Notes under the pieces: model-generated
Told to the model about the DNA's origin: nothing
The model's database searches: none
What the model saw: the letters and a program-made list of their open reading frames with translations, nothing else
NCBI GenBank assembly: GCA_051651625.1
Contig: JBOFSQ010000103.1
Coordinates: 62,001 to 126,000 of the forward strand
Reading direction: 5' to 3'
Length of the DNA stretch: 64,000 nt
DNA from: JBOFSQ01 sp051651625
GTDB lineage: Bacteria > Planctomycetota > Planctomycetia > Pirellulales > Thermoguttaceae
Shown here: in pieces, positions 37,456 through 45,462 of the stretch
Layout of the letters: each line of letters begins with the position of its first letter
Numbering within the stretch: the stretch's first letter is position 1
Translations under genes and position numbers: made by a program

Positions 37456-38769
37456 ATGTCTTGGCGAGAAGAGTGGAAGTTTTTAGTGGTGATGATCGTT
37501 GGTTTTGCGGTCTGTTTTTGGCTGCCGATTGGCGTGCCGCGGTTCGACGCCGCCGTGCTCGAAGGACTTCACCTCGTCAAGTGGTACGCCCAAGAACACG
37601 TCTTGCTCTGTCTCGTTCCAGCGTTTTTTATCGCGGGAGCAATCGGTGTTTTCGTCTCGCAAAGTTCCGTCATTCGTTATCTCGGCCCGCAAGCAAACAA
37701 AGTGCTCGCCTACGGCGTTGCATCGGTGAGCGGGGCGATTCTTGCGGTCTGCTCCTGCACGATTCTGCCGCTCTTCGCTGGTATCTACAAAATGGGCGCG
37801 GGACTCGGTCCTGCGTCTGCGTTTCTCTACAGCGGACCGGCAATCAACGTACTTGCGATAGTCATAACGGCGAGGATTTTGGGGCCGGAAATCGGCGTCG
37901 CTCGCGCGGTCGGTGCGGTGACGATGAGTATTTTGATCGGACTTTCGATGGCGTTTATCTTTCGCACTGAAGTGAAAGAAGACGTCGGCGCAACGATGAT
38001 TCTCGCCGACGAAAGTCCGAAACGCTCGCTCTGGCAGAACGTGATATTTTTCGCGCTCATGATCGGTATACTGGTCTTCGCAAACTTCGGCGCACCAACC
38101 AGCGACAACACCCACGGACTTTGGGTGACACTCTTTGCGTGGAAGTGGACGCTGACTGCAATTTGCGCCGCCGGTTTGGGAGCCGTTCTCGTCGCGTGGT
38201 TCGACTTGGCGTGGTGGAAAGTTGCCGCCGTCGCCGCACCGACGGCGGTACTCGCGTGGCTCTTTCCGAACGACGTTTTGCTCCCGTTCACGGCGGCGGT
38301 TCTTGCGTTTTCGCTCGTCACCAGCACCGAAAGCGGTGAGTGCGGCGACTGGTTCGCATCGTCGTGGCGGTTCGCAAAACAAATTGTGCCGCTGCTGCTC
38401 TTCGGCGTTTTCGTCGCGGGACTTTGTCTCGGACGAATCGGTGCAGGCGGCGGCGAAGGACTCATTCCGCCAGCGTGGATCGCTGACCTCGTTGGCGGCA
38501 ACTCTTTGCGTGCAAACCTCTTCGCATCCGTCGCGGGCGCGCTGATGTACTTCGCAACGCTGACGGAAGTGCCAATCGTTCAAGGACTCATCGCATCGGG
38601 CATGGGAAAAGGCCCCGCGCTGACGCTGCTCCTCGCAGGCCCCGCACTTTCGCTGCCAAGTATCTTGGTGATCAACAGCGTCCTCGGCGTCAAAAAAACA
38701 GCAGCGTTCGTCGCACTGGTCGTTTTCTTTTCGTTCGTCGGTGGTACGCTGTTTGGGATGTTTGTTTGA
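37456..38769 (+). CDS. ArsP-superfamily (DUF318) permease
   Basis: The product has 437 residues. TGGAGTG precedes the ATG. It has about 10-11 hydrophobic segments. The key motif AVCSCTILPLFAGIYKMGAGLGPA carries the paired Cys of the UPF0718/ArsP superfamily, and SGPAINVLAIVIT follows as expected. A second half-repeat ends in TLTEVPIVQGLIASGMGKGP and LAGPALSLPSILVIN. Relatives export trivalent organoarsenicals or are uncharacterised permeases. It heads the transport block MFS-ArsP-MerT-like-ArsC, so an arsenical substrate is likely but not proven. Confidence 0.85.
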   Translation: MSWREEWKFLVVMIVGFAVCFWLPIGVPRFDAAVLEGLHLVKWYAQEHVLLCLVPAFFIAGAIGVFVSQSSVIRYLGPQANKVLAYGVASVSGAILAVCSCTILPLFAGIYKMGAGLGPASAFLYSGPAINVLAIVITARILGPEIGVARAVGAVTMSILIGLSMAFIFRTEVKEDVGATMILADESPKRSLWQNVIFFALMIGILVFANFGAPTSDNTHGLWVTLFAWKWTLTAICAAGLGAVLVAWFDLAWWKVAAVAAPTAVLAWLFPNDVLLPFTAAVLAFSLVTSTESGECGDWFASSWRFAKQIVPLLLFGVFVAGLCLGRIGAGGGEGLIPPAWIADLVGGNSLRANLFASVAGALMYFATLTEVPIVQGLIASGMGKGPALTLLLAGPALSLPSILVINSVLGVKKTAAFVALVVFFSFVGGTLFGMFV

Positions 38770-38820
38770 AACGAAACTCGCATTTTTGTAACCGTTCACA
38801 CCTCACAACAGGAGCAAACC

Positions 38821-40020
38821 ATGCACTACATCACACGCACAGTTTGGACGCTTTCGCTCATCAGCTTGTTCGCGGACACGGCGAGCGAGATGCTGTATCC
38901 CGTCATGCCGATTTATCTCCAGACTATCGGCTTTTCGATGCTGCTCATCGGCGTTTTGGAAGGCGTCGCGGAGGCAACTGCGGGACTCAGCAAAGGGTAT
39001 TTTGGCAAGTGGTCTGACCACTCGCGCAAGCGAACGCCGTTCGTGCAAGTTGGATACGCGATGACCGCTTTGTCGAAACCGATGATGGTCGTCTTCGCGT
39101 ATCCACTTTGGATTTTCTTCGCGCGAACCGTAGACCGACTCGGAAAAGGAATCCGCACCGGCGCACGCGACGCGATACTGTCCGACGAATCGACGCCGCA
39201 AACCAAAGCCAAGATTTTCGGTTTCCACCGCTCAATGGATACCTTCGGAGCAGTCTTGGGACCACTGGTCGCGCTTGGCTACTTGTACTTCTATCCCGAA
39301 AATTACCAGACCCTATTTTTCATAGCCGTCATTCCGGGAATACTGGCAATCGTCTTTTCGTTCTTCCTGAAAGAGAAGACAACAACCGTAAGCACACCAG
39401 CCGCCAACCAAGAGCGAATGGGGTTTTTCTCTTTCTTGCGATACTGGAAAACGAGTACGGCGAGTTACCGCAGACTGGTCATTGGGCTGCTGCTGTTTAC
39501 GATGTTCAACAGTTCGGATGTCTTTCTGTTACTCAAGGCGAAGGACGCGGGATTGAGCGACACGATGGTCATCGGCGTTTACATTTTCTACAACTTGATT
39601 TACGCACTTTCGGCGTTTCCGCTTGGAATGTTGGCGGATAAAGTGGGTATCAAGCGTGTGTTTTTGCTTGGGCTTGGTGTCTTTGCGGCGGTTTATTTCG
39701 GAATGAGTTTTTGCACTTCGCTCTATTCGATTGGCTTTTTGTTTTTGTTGTACGGGGTTTACGCTGCCGCCACCGAAGGACTTTCCAAAGCGTGGATTAG
39801 CAACATTTCCGACAAACGCGACACCGCCACCGCCATCGGCACCTTCGCCAGTTTTCAAAGTATTTGCACGATGTTGGCAAGCTCACTCGCCGGCTTGCTT
39901 TGGTATCAGTTTGGTGCGGAAGCAACTTTTCTTGTGACCGGCACAATGACGCTCTGCGTGCTGCTGTATTTTATAGTGGTACGCATTTCAGAGAATTATG
40001 AAGAAAGGAAATTTGACTGA
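38821..40020 (+). CDS. Major facilitator superfamily transporter
   Basis: The product has 399 residues and 12 membrane segments. AGGAG lies 6 bp before the ATG. The MFS loop 2-3 motif appears as GKWSDHSRKRTPFVQVGY, and RLGKGIRTGARDAILSD matches the subgroup with DRxGKGxRxxxRDAL. A repeat of the loop motif is GMLADKVGIKRVF. The stop codon overlaps the next ATG by one base (TGATG), so it is translationally coupled to the ArsP-type permease. The substrate is not evident; ars-operon MFS members can export arsenicals or their phosphoglycerate ester, but no GAPDH gene is present to support ArsJ. Confidence 0.85.
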   Translation: MHYITRTVWTLSLISLFADTASEMLYPVMPIYLQTIGFSMLLIGVLEGVAEATAGLSKGYFGKWSDHSRKRTPFVQVGYAMTALSKPMMVVFAYPLWIFFARTVDRLGKGIRTGARDAILSDESTPQTKAKIFGFHRSMDTFGAVLGPLVALGYLYFYPENYQTLFFIAVIPGILAIVFSFFLKEKTTTVSTPAANQERMGFFSFLRYWKTSTASYRRLVIGLLLFTMFNSSDVFLLLKAKDAGLSDTMVIGVYIFYNLIYALSAFPLGMLADKVGIKRVFLLGLGVFAAVYFGMSFCTSLYSIGFLFLLYGVYAAATEGLSKAWISNISDKRDTATAIGTFASFQSICTMLASSLAGLLWYQFGAEATFLVTGTMTLCVLLYFIVVRISENYEERKFD

Positions 40021-41117
40021 TGGACTATACACCAATGCTTCTCGACACGCTCGGCATGTTTGCGTTCTTGGGGGCGGAGCTTTCGATTTTGTTTATTGCG
40101 ATTTGCTTTTTGGTGAGTCTGCTGCAGTGTTACATTTCAGAGACGCGGATTCAGGCGTTTTTGGGCGGGCGATACGGCACCGGATATTTTTTCGCCGCAC
40201 TGCTCGGCGCGATTACGCCGTTTTGCAGTTGCTCGACAATTCCGATGCTTCGCGGGCTTCTGAAAGCCAAAGCCGGTTTCGGTCCGGTGATGGTTTTCCT
40301 GTTCACTTCGCCGCTTCTCAACCCGGTGATTATCGGACTCTTCGCCTTCACGTTCGGCATTCGCACAACGCTAATCTACACAGCGATTGCACTCGGCGTT
40401 TCACTCGTCGCCGGTTTTCTGCTCGGACTCTGGCGATTCGAACGCTACATCATTCCAGAGAAGAGTGCGGTAGATTCGGGTAGCGCGGCTTCGACGTGCT
40501 GCAACACATCAGCGAAGCCCGCTGCTGCTTCGTGCTGCGGTACTGCGGCGAAGCCTGTTATCGCTGCCGCTTCTGCGTGTGGATGCACACCAGCGGCAAC
40601 CGTCGCACCACCACAAAACGCTGACACTGGTTGCGGTTGTAACTCCGCAAACACTGCACCAACTTCGTGCTGCGACGCAAAACCGTCAAACGAGAAACGA
40701 ACGTTTCGCCAAAACTTGCGTTTCTCCGCACGCGACGCTTGGCGACAATTTTGCGATGTGTTGCCGTATCTCGTACTTGGTATCGGACTCGGTTCGGTCG
40801 TCTACGGTTTTGTACCGAGCGAACTCATTGCGACTTACGCGAGCGGCGACAATCCGTGGGCGGTACCGATAGCCGCCGTGATTGGGATTCCGCTTTACGT
40901 TCGGATGGAAGCACTGATTCCGCTCAGCGCGGTGTTCGCACAAAAAGGGATGGGACTCGGCGCGATTATGGCACTCCTCATCGGCGGATCGGGCGCGAGT
41001 ATCACCGAACTGATTCTGCTCAAGTCGATGTTCCGTACGCAAATGATGGTCGCGTTTTTGGCGGTCATTCTCGGAATGGCGATCTTCGCGGGGTATTTGT
41101 TTCAGTATGTGATTTGA
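40020..41117 (+). CDS. arsP: ArsP-family organoarsenical/metal permease with Cys-rich loop
   Basis: The product has 365 residues and about eight membrane segments. AAAGGA lies before the ATG. The ArsP signature TPFCSCSTIPMLRGLL is near residue 67 and TSPLLNPVIIG follows. The two membrane halves are joined by a roughly 80-residue hydrophilic loop (about 150-230) holding five double or CxC cysteine motifs (TCCNT, SCCGT, ACGCT, GCGCN, SCCDA). ArsP exports trivalent organoarsenicals such as methylarsenite and roxarsone(III); the related SO_0444 group moves Cu/Zn. The loop probably binds thiophilic metal(loid)s at the cytoplasmic face. Confidence 0.85.
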   Translation: MDYTPMLLDTLGMFAFLGAELSILFIAICFLVSLLQCYISETRIQAFLGGRYGTGYFFAALLGAITPFCSCSTIPMLRGLLKAKAGFGPVMVFLFTSPLLNPVIIGLFAFTFGIRTTLIYTAIALGVSLVAGFLLGLWRFERYIIPEKSAVDSGSAASTCCNTSAKPAAASCCGTAAKPVIAAASACGCTPAATVAPPQNADTGCGCNSANTAPTSCCDAKPSNEKRTFRQNLRFSARDAWRQFCDVLPYLVLGIGLGSVVYGFVPSELIATYASGDNPWAVPIAAVIGIPLYVRMEALIPLSAVFAQKGMGLGAIMALLIGGSGASITELILLKSMFRTQMMVAFLAVILGMAIFAGYLFQYVI

Positions 41118-41141
41118 TGGTAACCGTTCACGCCACGTTTC

Positions 41142-41342
41142 GTCATTCCCGCGAAAGCGGGAATCTATCATCACAGCAATTCATGGACGCTACGTCCGTC
41201 CTTTTTGGCACTCGCTTACGCTTCGTGTTCTTAATGCGTTACGTCAATAAGAACACGAAGCGTAAGCGAGTGCCCTGAATCAGAACAGTCATAGCATCAA
41301 CGAAGTGCTGTCAGGATGGATTCCCGCCTACGCGGGAATGAC
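41142..41342. repeat. Composite repeat with 22-bp perfect stem and 20-bp loop
   Basis: The first part (41142-41275) is a near copy of 57711-57845. It includes a perfect 22-bp inverted repeat (41209-41230 with 41251-41272) around a 20-bp loop (41231-41250). In the 57.8-kb copy this loop is reversed. The second part (41251-41342) is repeated at 45328-45420. This fills the gap between arsP and the MerT-like gene. Confidence 0.9.
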
Positions 41343-41394
41343 GGACGTAGGAAACAAACCGTGAACAGACAACTTTTTTGAAAGGACAACAACA

Positions 41395-41961
41395 ATGAAA
41401 AACTCCAACCCATTTTTTGCAACGCTTGCGGGAATCTTGTCTTCGGGACTCGTTCTCTTGGGGATGGTGACGTGTTGCGGGATGCCGCTTTTGGCGGGGA
41501 TTCTCGCTGCGGTCGGCGTCGGCGCGTCGCAGCTCAGTTTTCTCGCCAAGTATCAGGGGATGTTCATGGGGATTGCGATAGCGTCGCTGATGTTTGGTTT
41601 TTACCAAGCGTACTTTGCGAAGAAGGCGAGTTGTTGCGGCGGTGCGACCGAAGAGCCGCAAGGTTGCTGCTGCTGCGCGTCTGATGCGACTGCGAGCACT
41701 GTACCGAAGCCATCGCGCTTTCTCCAATATCAGAAAATTTTTCTGTGGATTGGCGCGGCGGTAGTCGGCGCGGTACTCGTCTTTTCGGGGAACAGTAGCA
41801 CAACAAACAACACCGACGCAGACAGTTCGTGCTGTCCAGATTCGTCGCCAACATCGTGCTGCCCTGCGGGCAACGAACAAATCCCGATCTACCAAATGAC
41901 GACCATCGGCGAAACGCCCACCAGCAATTCGACCGAGACAAACGACACTGAACAGAAGTGA
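41395..41961 (+). CDS. MerT-like small membrane protein with Cys-rich tails
   Basis: The product has 188 residues. GAAAGGA lies before the ATG. Three membrane segments are visible (about 8-42, 52-72, 108-128). The first contains VTCCGMPLL, a paired Cys in the first helix as in the mercuric transporter MerT. The cytoplasmic loop has SCCGG and GCCCCA; the C-terminal region has SCCPD and SCCPA. The last 21 residues are almost the same as the tail of the following ArsC. Role inferred: moving or handing on a thiophilic metalloid. The subgroup is not MerT proper and no mer genes are present. Confidence 0.78.
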   Translation: MKNSNPFFATLAGILSSGLVLLGMVTCCGMPLLAGILAAVGVGASQLSFLAKYQGMFMGIAIASLMFGFYQAYFAKKASCCGGATEEPQGCCCCASDATASTVPKPSRFLQYQKIFLWIGAAVVGAVLVFSGNSSTTNNTDADSSCCPDSSPTSCCPAGNEQIPIYQMTTIGETPTSNSTETNDTEQK

Positions 41962-42515
41962 AAACGGTCGCTCGAATTGTGAACAAAGCCCAAAAACCGT
42001 TTGCGTAGCAAGTCTTGAGAGACAGAAAGGATGTTTGAATGAAAATTTTGTTTCTCTGCACGGGCAATTCTTGCCGCAGTCAAATGGCGGAGGGATTTGC
42101 GCGGCACCTTAAGAGCGGCTTGATTGAAGCGTACTCTGCTGGTGTCGAGACCCACGGACTCAATCCGCACGCCGTTGCGGTGATGCGCGAAGTCGGAATT
42201 GACATAAGCAACCATCGCAGCAAACACGTTGACGAGTTGCAAGATATTGAGTTCGATTACGTCGTCACAGTTTGTGGACACGCCCACGAATCGTGCCCGC
42301 TGTTTCGTGGCGGGGCGAAGGTTGTCAACGTCGGTTTTGATGACCCTCCCAAGATGGTGGCGGCTTTTTCATCCGACGACGCCAAGCTCGCCTGTTATCG
42401 AAAGGTTCGAGATGAGATCAAAGATTTTGTTGAGCAGTTACCAGAAATACTGACGACCATCGGCGAAACGCCTGCCAGCAATTCGACCGAAACAAACGAC
42501 GATAAACAGAAATAA
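41897..42515 (+). repeat. 65-bp shared 3' tail of the MerT-like and arsC genes
   Basis: 41897-41961 and 42451-42515 are 65 bp each, in the same frame, and both end at the stop codon. They encode TTIGETP(T/A)SNSTETND followed by (T/D)(E/K)QK. Only a few bases differ. The span given covers both copies. Confidence 0.9.
42039..42515 (+). CDS. arsC: Thioredoxin-coupled arsenate reductase ArsC (LMW-PTP fold)
   Basis: The product has 158 residues. AAAGGA lies before the ATG. The nucleophilic P-loop CTGNSCRS (C-x5-R) starts at residue 7. The resolving pair is present in VTVCGHAHESCPLF, two Cys seven residues apart, as in the pI258/Bacillus type that is regenerated by thioredoxin. DDPPK supplies the general-acid Asp region. 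It reduces arsenate to arsenite for export by ACR3 (45463). Classical enzymes end about 20 residues earlier; the extra Ser/Thr/Asn tail is shared with the preceding gene and is probably an acquired extension. Confidence 0.95.
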   Translation: MKILFLCTGNSCRSQMAEGFARHLKSGLIEAYSAGVETHGLNPHAVAVMREVGIDISNHRSKHVDELQDIEFDYVVTVCGHAHESCPLFRGGAKVVNVGFDDPPKMVAAFSSDDAKLACYRKVRDEIKDFVEQLPEILTTIGETPASNSTETNDDKQK

Positions 42516-42576
42516 CGTGGAGATGGTCTCCGACGTTGTTGAATGTTTTCACACTCCCATTGAAAGGACAAAAACC

Positions 42577-43377
42577 ATGTCTCTCCGAAAAACTCTGCTT
42601 GCAGCGTTGACTGTGATGCTCGTCGCATCGACAACTTGGGGCACAACACCGCCCGCCGCGCCAGTCCCAAAAAGTGCGGGACAAAAAGCGATCCAAAAGA
42701 ATGGCGAAGACGGGCAGTACACGTTCCTCGTCTTCTGGAAAGCTCAAGACGCCAAGACCGACGAAATGATTCGCGCGGTTCAAACGACGCTCGAAGCCAG
42801 CAAGACAACCAAGACGCTTCCAGCAACGATTATGACGGTCAACATCACCGATGCAAACGAAAAGTCGCTCATCGGCGAGTACGACGCCACCCGCGCGCCG
42901 ATGCCACTCTTACTTGCGATTGCCCCGAACGGAGCCGTCACGAAGGCGTTCATCAAACCGTTCACGCAGCCGGAACTGCTCGAATCATTTGTCTCAACCG
43001 GTATGACGCAAATGCTCAAGGCGATGCAAGACGGAAAGCTCGCGTTCGTCTGCATCACCTCTGACGCGAATGCTGATGGCACGATTCCCGCCGCTGTTCG
43101 TGCGTTCCAAGCCGATCCAAAGTTCGCCAGCGCGACAACGATTGTTCTGGTGAACGCTGGCGACGCTGCGGAGAAAAAACTGCTCGACGCATTGAAAGTC
43201 AAGACCGATGCGCTCACCGAACCGGTCGCCATTATGCTTGCGCCACCCGGACAGATCATCGGTCAATTCACGTCTCGCTCGACGCAAGCTGAAGTCGTCC
43301 AAGCATTGACGAAGTTGCAGGGCGCGTGTGGACCAAACGGTTGCGGTCCCAGCGGTTGTGCGCCACCGAAGAAGTAG
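42577..43377 (+). CDS. Exported protein with C-terminal CxxxCxxxC motif
   Basis: The product has 266 residues from the ATG at 42577, preceded by GAAAGGAC. The signal peptide is MSLRKTLLAALTVMLVASTTWG. Two repeated alpha/beta units (about 45-140 and 150-250) resemble thioredoxin folds without CxxC: YTFLVFWKAQDAKTDEMIRA, then KLAFVCITSDANADGTIPAAVRAF and a TEPVAIMLAPPGQIIGQF strand. The protein ends CGPNGCGPSGCAPPKK. It is followed 35 bp later by an ABC transporter pair. A periplasmic chaperone or sensor that binds a thiophilic element through the C-terminal Cys is inferred. Not recognised as a named family. Confidence 0.75.
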   Translation: MSLRKTLLAALTVMLVASTTWGTTPPAAPVPKSAGQKAIQKNGEDGQYTFLVFWKAQDAKTDEMIRAVQTTLEASKTTKTLPATIMTVNITDANEKSLIGEYDATRAPMPLLLAIAPNGAVTKAFIKPFTQPELLESFVSTGMTQMLKAMQDGKLAFVCITSDANADGTIPAAVRAFQADPKFASATTIVLVNAGDAAEKKLLDALKVKTDALTEPVAIMLAPPGQIIGQFTSRSTQAEVVQALTKLQGACGPNGCGPSGCAPPKK

Positions 43378-43412
43378 ACCCGTCAACAACAAACCAACAC
43401 ACGGAGGAAAAA

Positions 43413-44630
43413 ATGAATCTCTCACGGCTCGTTTGGCGAGAACTGTTTGAACGCAAAGGACAGCTTCTCACCAGTTTCGTTGCGATCATCTTGGGTATCA
43501 CGGTGATCGTTTCGATAAAAAATATCAGCTTCTATTCCGAAAAGGCGGTGGCGCGAGAAATGGATTCGCTCGGTGCGAACATTCTCATACTCCCCAAATC
43601 GGCGTCGCTGAACGACTACTACACGGCGGACATGCAAGGCGAGACGTTCCCCGAAGAATACGTCACTCGTCTTACAATGTCCGATATGCAGGGACTCGAC
43701 AACCTGTCGCCGAAACTTTCTGTCCCAGTTGAAGTAAGCGGCAAAACTTGGACGCTCACTGGCATCTTGCCGAAGAGCGAATTTCAGGCGAAAGCGGCGT
43801 GGAAAGGTGCGGGGATTTTTTCTGAACCCGTTGGCGGATGCGGCACAACGTCCAGCATCTTTAGCGGCGAAGAAGACAAGAAAAGTCTTGTGCGCAAACG
43901 AGTCATCGACGATCTCAGTAGCGAAGAAATTCTCGTCGGTGCCGATGTCGCGCGAAAACTCAACGTACAAGAAAACGGGACGCTTGAACTGCTCGGCAAA
44001 AAGTTTAGCGTTACTGCTATCTTGCCGGAGACGGGAACTATCGACGACTCGCGCATCTTCGCGCACCTTCATACCGTCCAAGAATTGACCAATTCGGAAA
44101 CGGTCGTCAACGCGATTGAAATCGTCGGCTGTTGCAAGGAAATATCGAAGGGACTCGTCAGCAAGATCAATCAGCTTCTCCCCGATGCGAAGGTCGTCAC
44201 GATTACGCAGATCGTCGATTCGCAGATTCGGATGAATCAACTGATGTCGCGGCTGTCGATGATTTTTCTTGTGATCATAGTGCTGGTCGGCGGTGCGGGA
44301 ATTGCGAACTATATGTATTCAAACGTTCGTGAACGTCGCCGCGAGATTGGAACGCTGATGGCGTTGGGTGCAGACTCGTCTCTGATTCAGCGGATTTTTT
44401 TGTTCAAGGCGGTGATTCTTGGTGGCGTTGGCGGTGTCGGTGGATTTTTGCTTGGCACGCTGCTGGCGATCTTTCTCGGACCGCAACTCGCGGGCGTTCC
44501 GGTCTTGCCGATGTTTTCGCTCCTCTTTTGGGCACTCGGCATTTCGCTGGCGTTGACGCTCATCGCAAGTGCGATCCCCGCCTACCAAGCGTCGCGGATG
44601 GACCCGTGTTCAACATTCCAAGAATTGTAA
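43413..44630 (+). CDS. MacB/FtsX-type ABC transporter permease
   Basis: The product has 405 residues. ACGGAGG lies 6 bp before the ATG. It has one N-terminal membrane helix (FVAIILGITVIVSIKNIS), a periplasmic MacB-like domain of about 230 residues, and three C-terminal helices with the FtsX motif VRERRREIGTLMALGAD. The periplasmic domain has Cys in VGGCGTTSS and a CC pair in EIVGCCKEIS. MacB/LolCDE-type systems use mechanotransmission to move periplasmic cargo or proteins. Its position after the Cys-tailed secreted protein and before its own ATPase suggests a dedicated tripartite-like system. Confidence 0.85.
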   Translation: MNLSRLVWRELFERKGQLLTSFVAIILGITVIVSIKNISFYSEKAVAREMDSLGANILILPKSASLNDYYTADMQGETFPEEYVTRLTMSDMQGLDNLSPKLSVPVEVSGKTWTLTGILPKSEFQAKAAWKGAGIFSEPVGGCGTTSSIFSGEEDKKSLVRKRVIDDLSSEEILVGADVARKLNVQENGTLELLGKKFSVTAILPETGTIDDSRIFAHLHTVQELTNSETVVNAIEIVGCCKEISKGLVSKINQLLPDAKVVTITQIVDSQIRMNQLMSRLSMIFLVIIVLVGGAGIANYMYSNVRERRREIGTLMALGADSSLIQRIFLFKAVILGGVGGVGGFLLGTLLAIFLGPQLAGVPVLPMFSLLFWALGISLALTLIASAIPAYQASRMDPCSTFQEL

Positions 44631-44656
44631 ACAAGAATCGAAAGGAGTACAACCAA

Positions 44657-45322
44657 ATGCTCAAGATGGAAAACGTCAGCAAGAAATATCCGCATCGCGG
44701 ACAGGTCGTTCATGCACTCGACTCGGCGACGGTGAATATCGAAAAGGGCGACTTCGTTTCGGTCGTCGGTCCAAGTGGCAGCGGGAAGAGTACGCTCCTG
44801 TTGATGCTTGGCGGAATGCTCTCACCTAGTGCGGGCAAGATTCTGCTCAATGACGAGTCGATCTACGATCTCTCGCCGGACGGTCGTGCTCACCTGCGAA
44901 AGCAACACATCGGGTTTGTGTTTCAGACGTTTAACTTAACGCCGTATTTGACGGCGATGGAGAACGTTCAGATTCCGCTCTTCCTCTCGAATACGCCGCA
45001 AAACGAGCAGCGTGAGCGGGCGGCGTTTCTGCTGGAGCAAGTCGGTTTGGGTGACAGACTTGACCACAAACCGTCGGAGTTGAGTGTTGGTCAACAGCAG
45101 CGAGTTGCGCTTGCGAGAATGCTTGCGAACAACCCATCGCTGATTCTAGCCGACGAGCCGACCGGAAATCTCGACCCCGAAACGAGTCAGCAAGTGATCG
45201 GTTACTTTGAAAAGTTCAACGCCGAAGGACGTACAATCGTGATGGTGACTCACGACCCTCGCGCCGCCGCCCGCGCAAAACGAACGTTGCGATTAGAAAA
45301 TGGGAAAATTGTTAGCGAGTAA
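44657..45322 (+). CDS. ABC transporter ATPase (LolD/MacB type)
   Basis: The product has 221 residues. AAAGGAG lies 9 bp before the ATG. Walker A is GPSGSGKST, the Q loop is FVFQTFNLTPYLTAMENV, the signature LSVGQQQRVALARML, Walker B LILADEPTGNLD, and the switch VTHD. The length and LTA-ENV region match the LolD/MacB/FtsE group that pairs with FtsX-like permeases. The gene lies 26 bp after the permease gene, and the two surely form one transporter. The remaining 140 bp to ACR3 contain repeats. Confidence 0.93.
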   Translation: MLKMENVSKKYPHRGQVVHALDSATVNIEKGDFVSVVGPSGSGKSTLLLMLGGMLSPSAGKILLNDESIYDLSPDGRAHLRKQHIGFVFQTFNLTPYLTAMENVQIPLFLSNTPQNEQRERAAFLLEQVGLGDRLDHKPSELSVGQQQRVALARMLANNPSLILADEPTGNLDPETSQQVIGYFEKFNAEGRTIVMVTHDPRAAARAKRTLRLENGKIVSE

Positions 45323-45327
45323 CAATC

Positions 45328-45440
45328 AGAACACGAAGCGTAAGCGAGTGCCCTAAATCAGAACAGTCATAGCGTCAACGAAGTGCTGTCAGGATGGATT
45401 CCCGCCTACGCGGGATGACGGAATGAAGCGTAAGTGAGTG
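45328..45440. repeat. Copies of the dispersed 'CGAAGCGTAAGCGAGTG' repeat
   Basis: One full motif is at 45328-45352, then a copy of the 41273-41342 segment, then a partial GAAGCGTAAGTGAGTG at 45424-45439 close to the start of acr3. Confidence 0.85.
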
Positions 45441-45462
45441 AAAGACACTGGGAACCAAAGCA

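Noticed and set aside
37483..38799. 438-codon open frame antisense to the permease gene
   Set aside because: It is highly charged low-complexity sequence typical of the reverse of membrane-protein genes; the plus strand encodes a clear ArsP-superfamily permease.
38821..40020. ArsJ arsenate-ester exporter
   Set aside because: ArsJ is normally paired with a glyceraldehyde-3-phosphate dehydrogenase gene, which is absent; family features are those of a general MFS protein.
41395..41961. Mercury resistance operon (merT)
   Set aside because: Only the CC-containing first helix resembles MerT; there is no MerP, MerA or MerR, and the surrounding genes are for arsenic.
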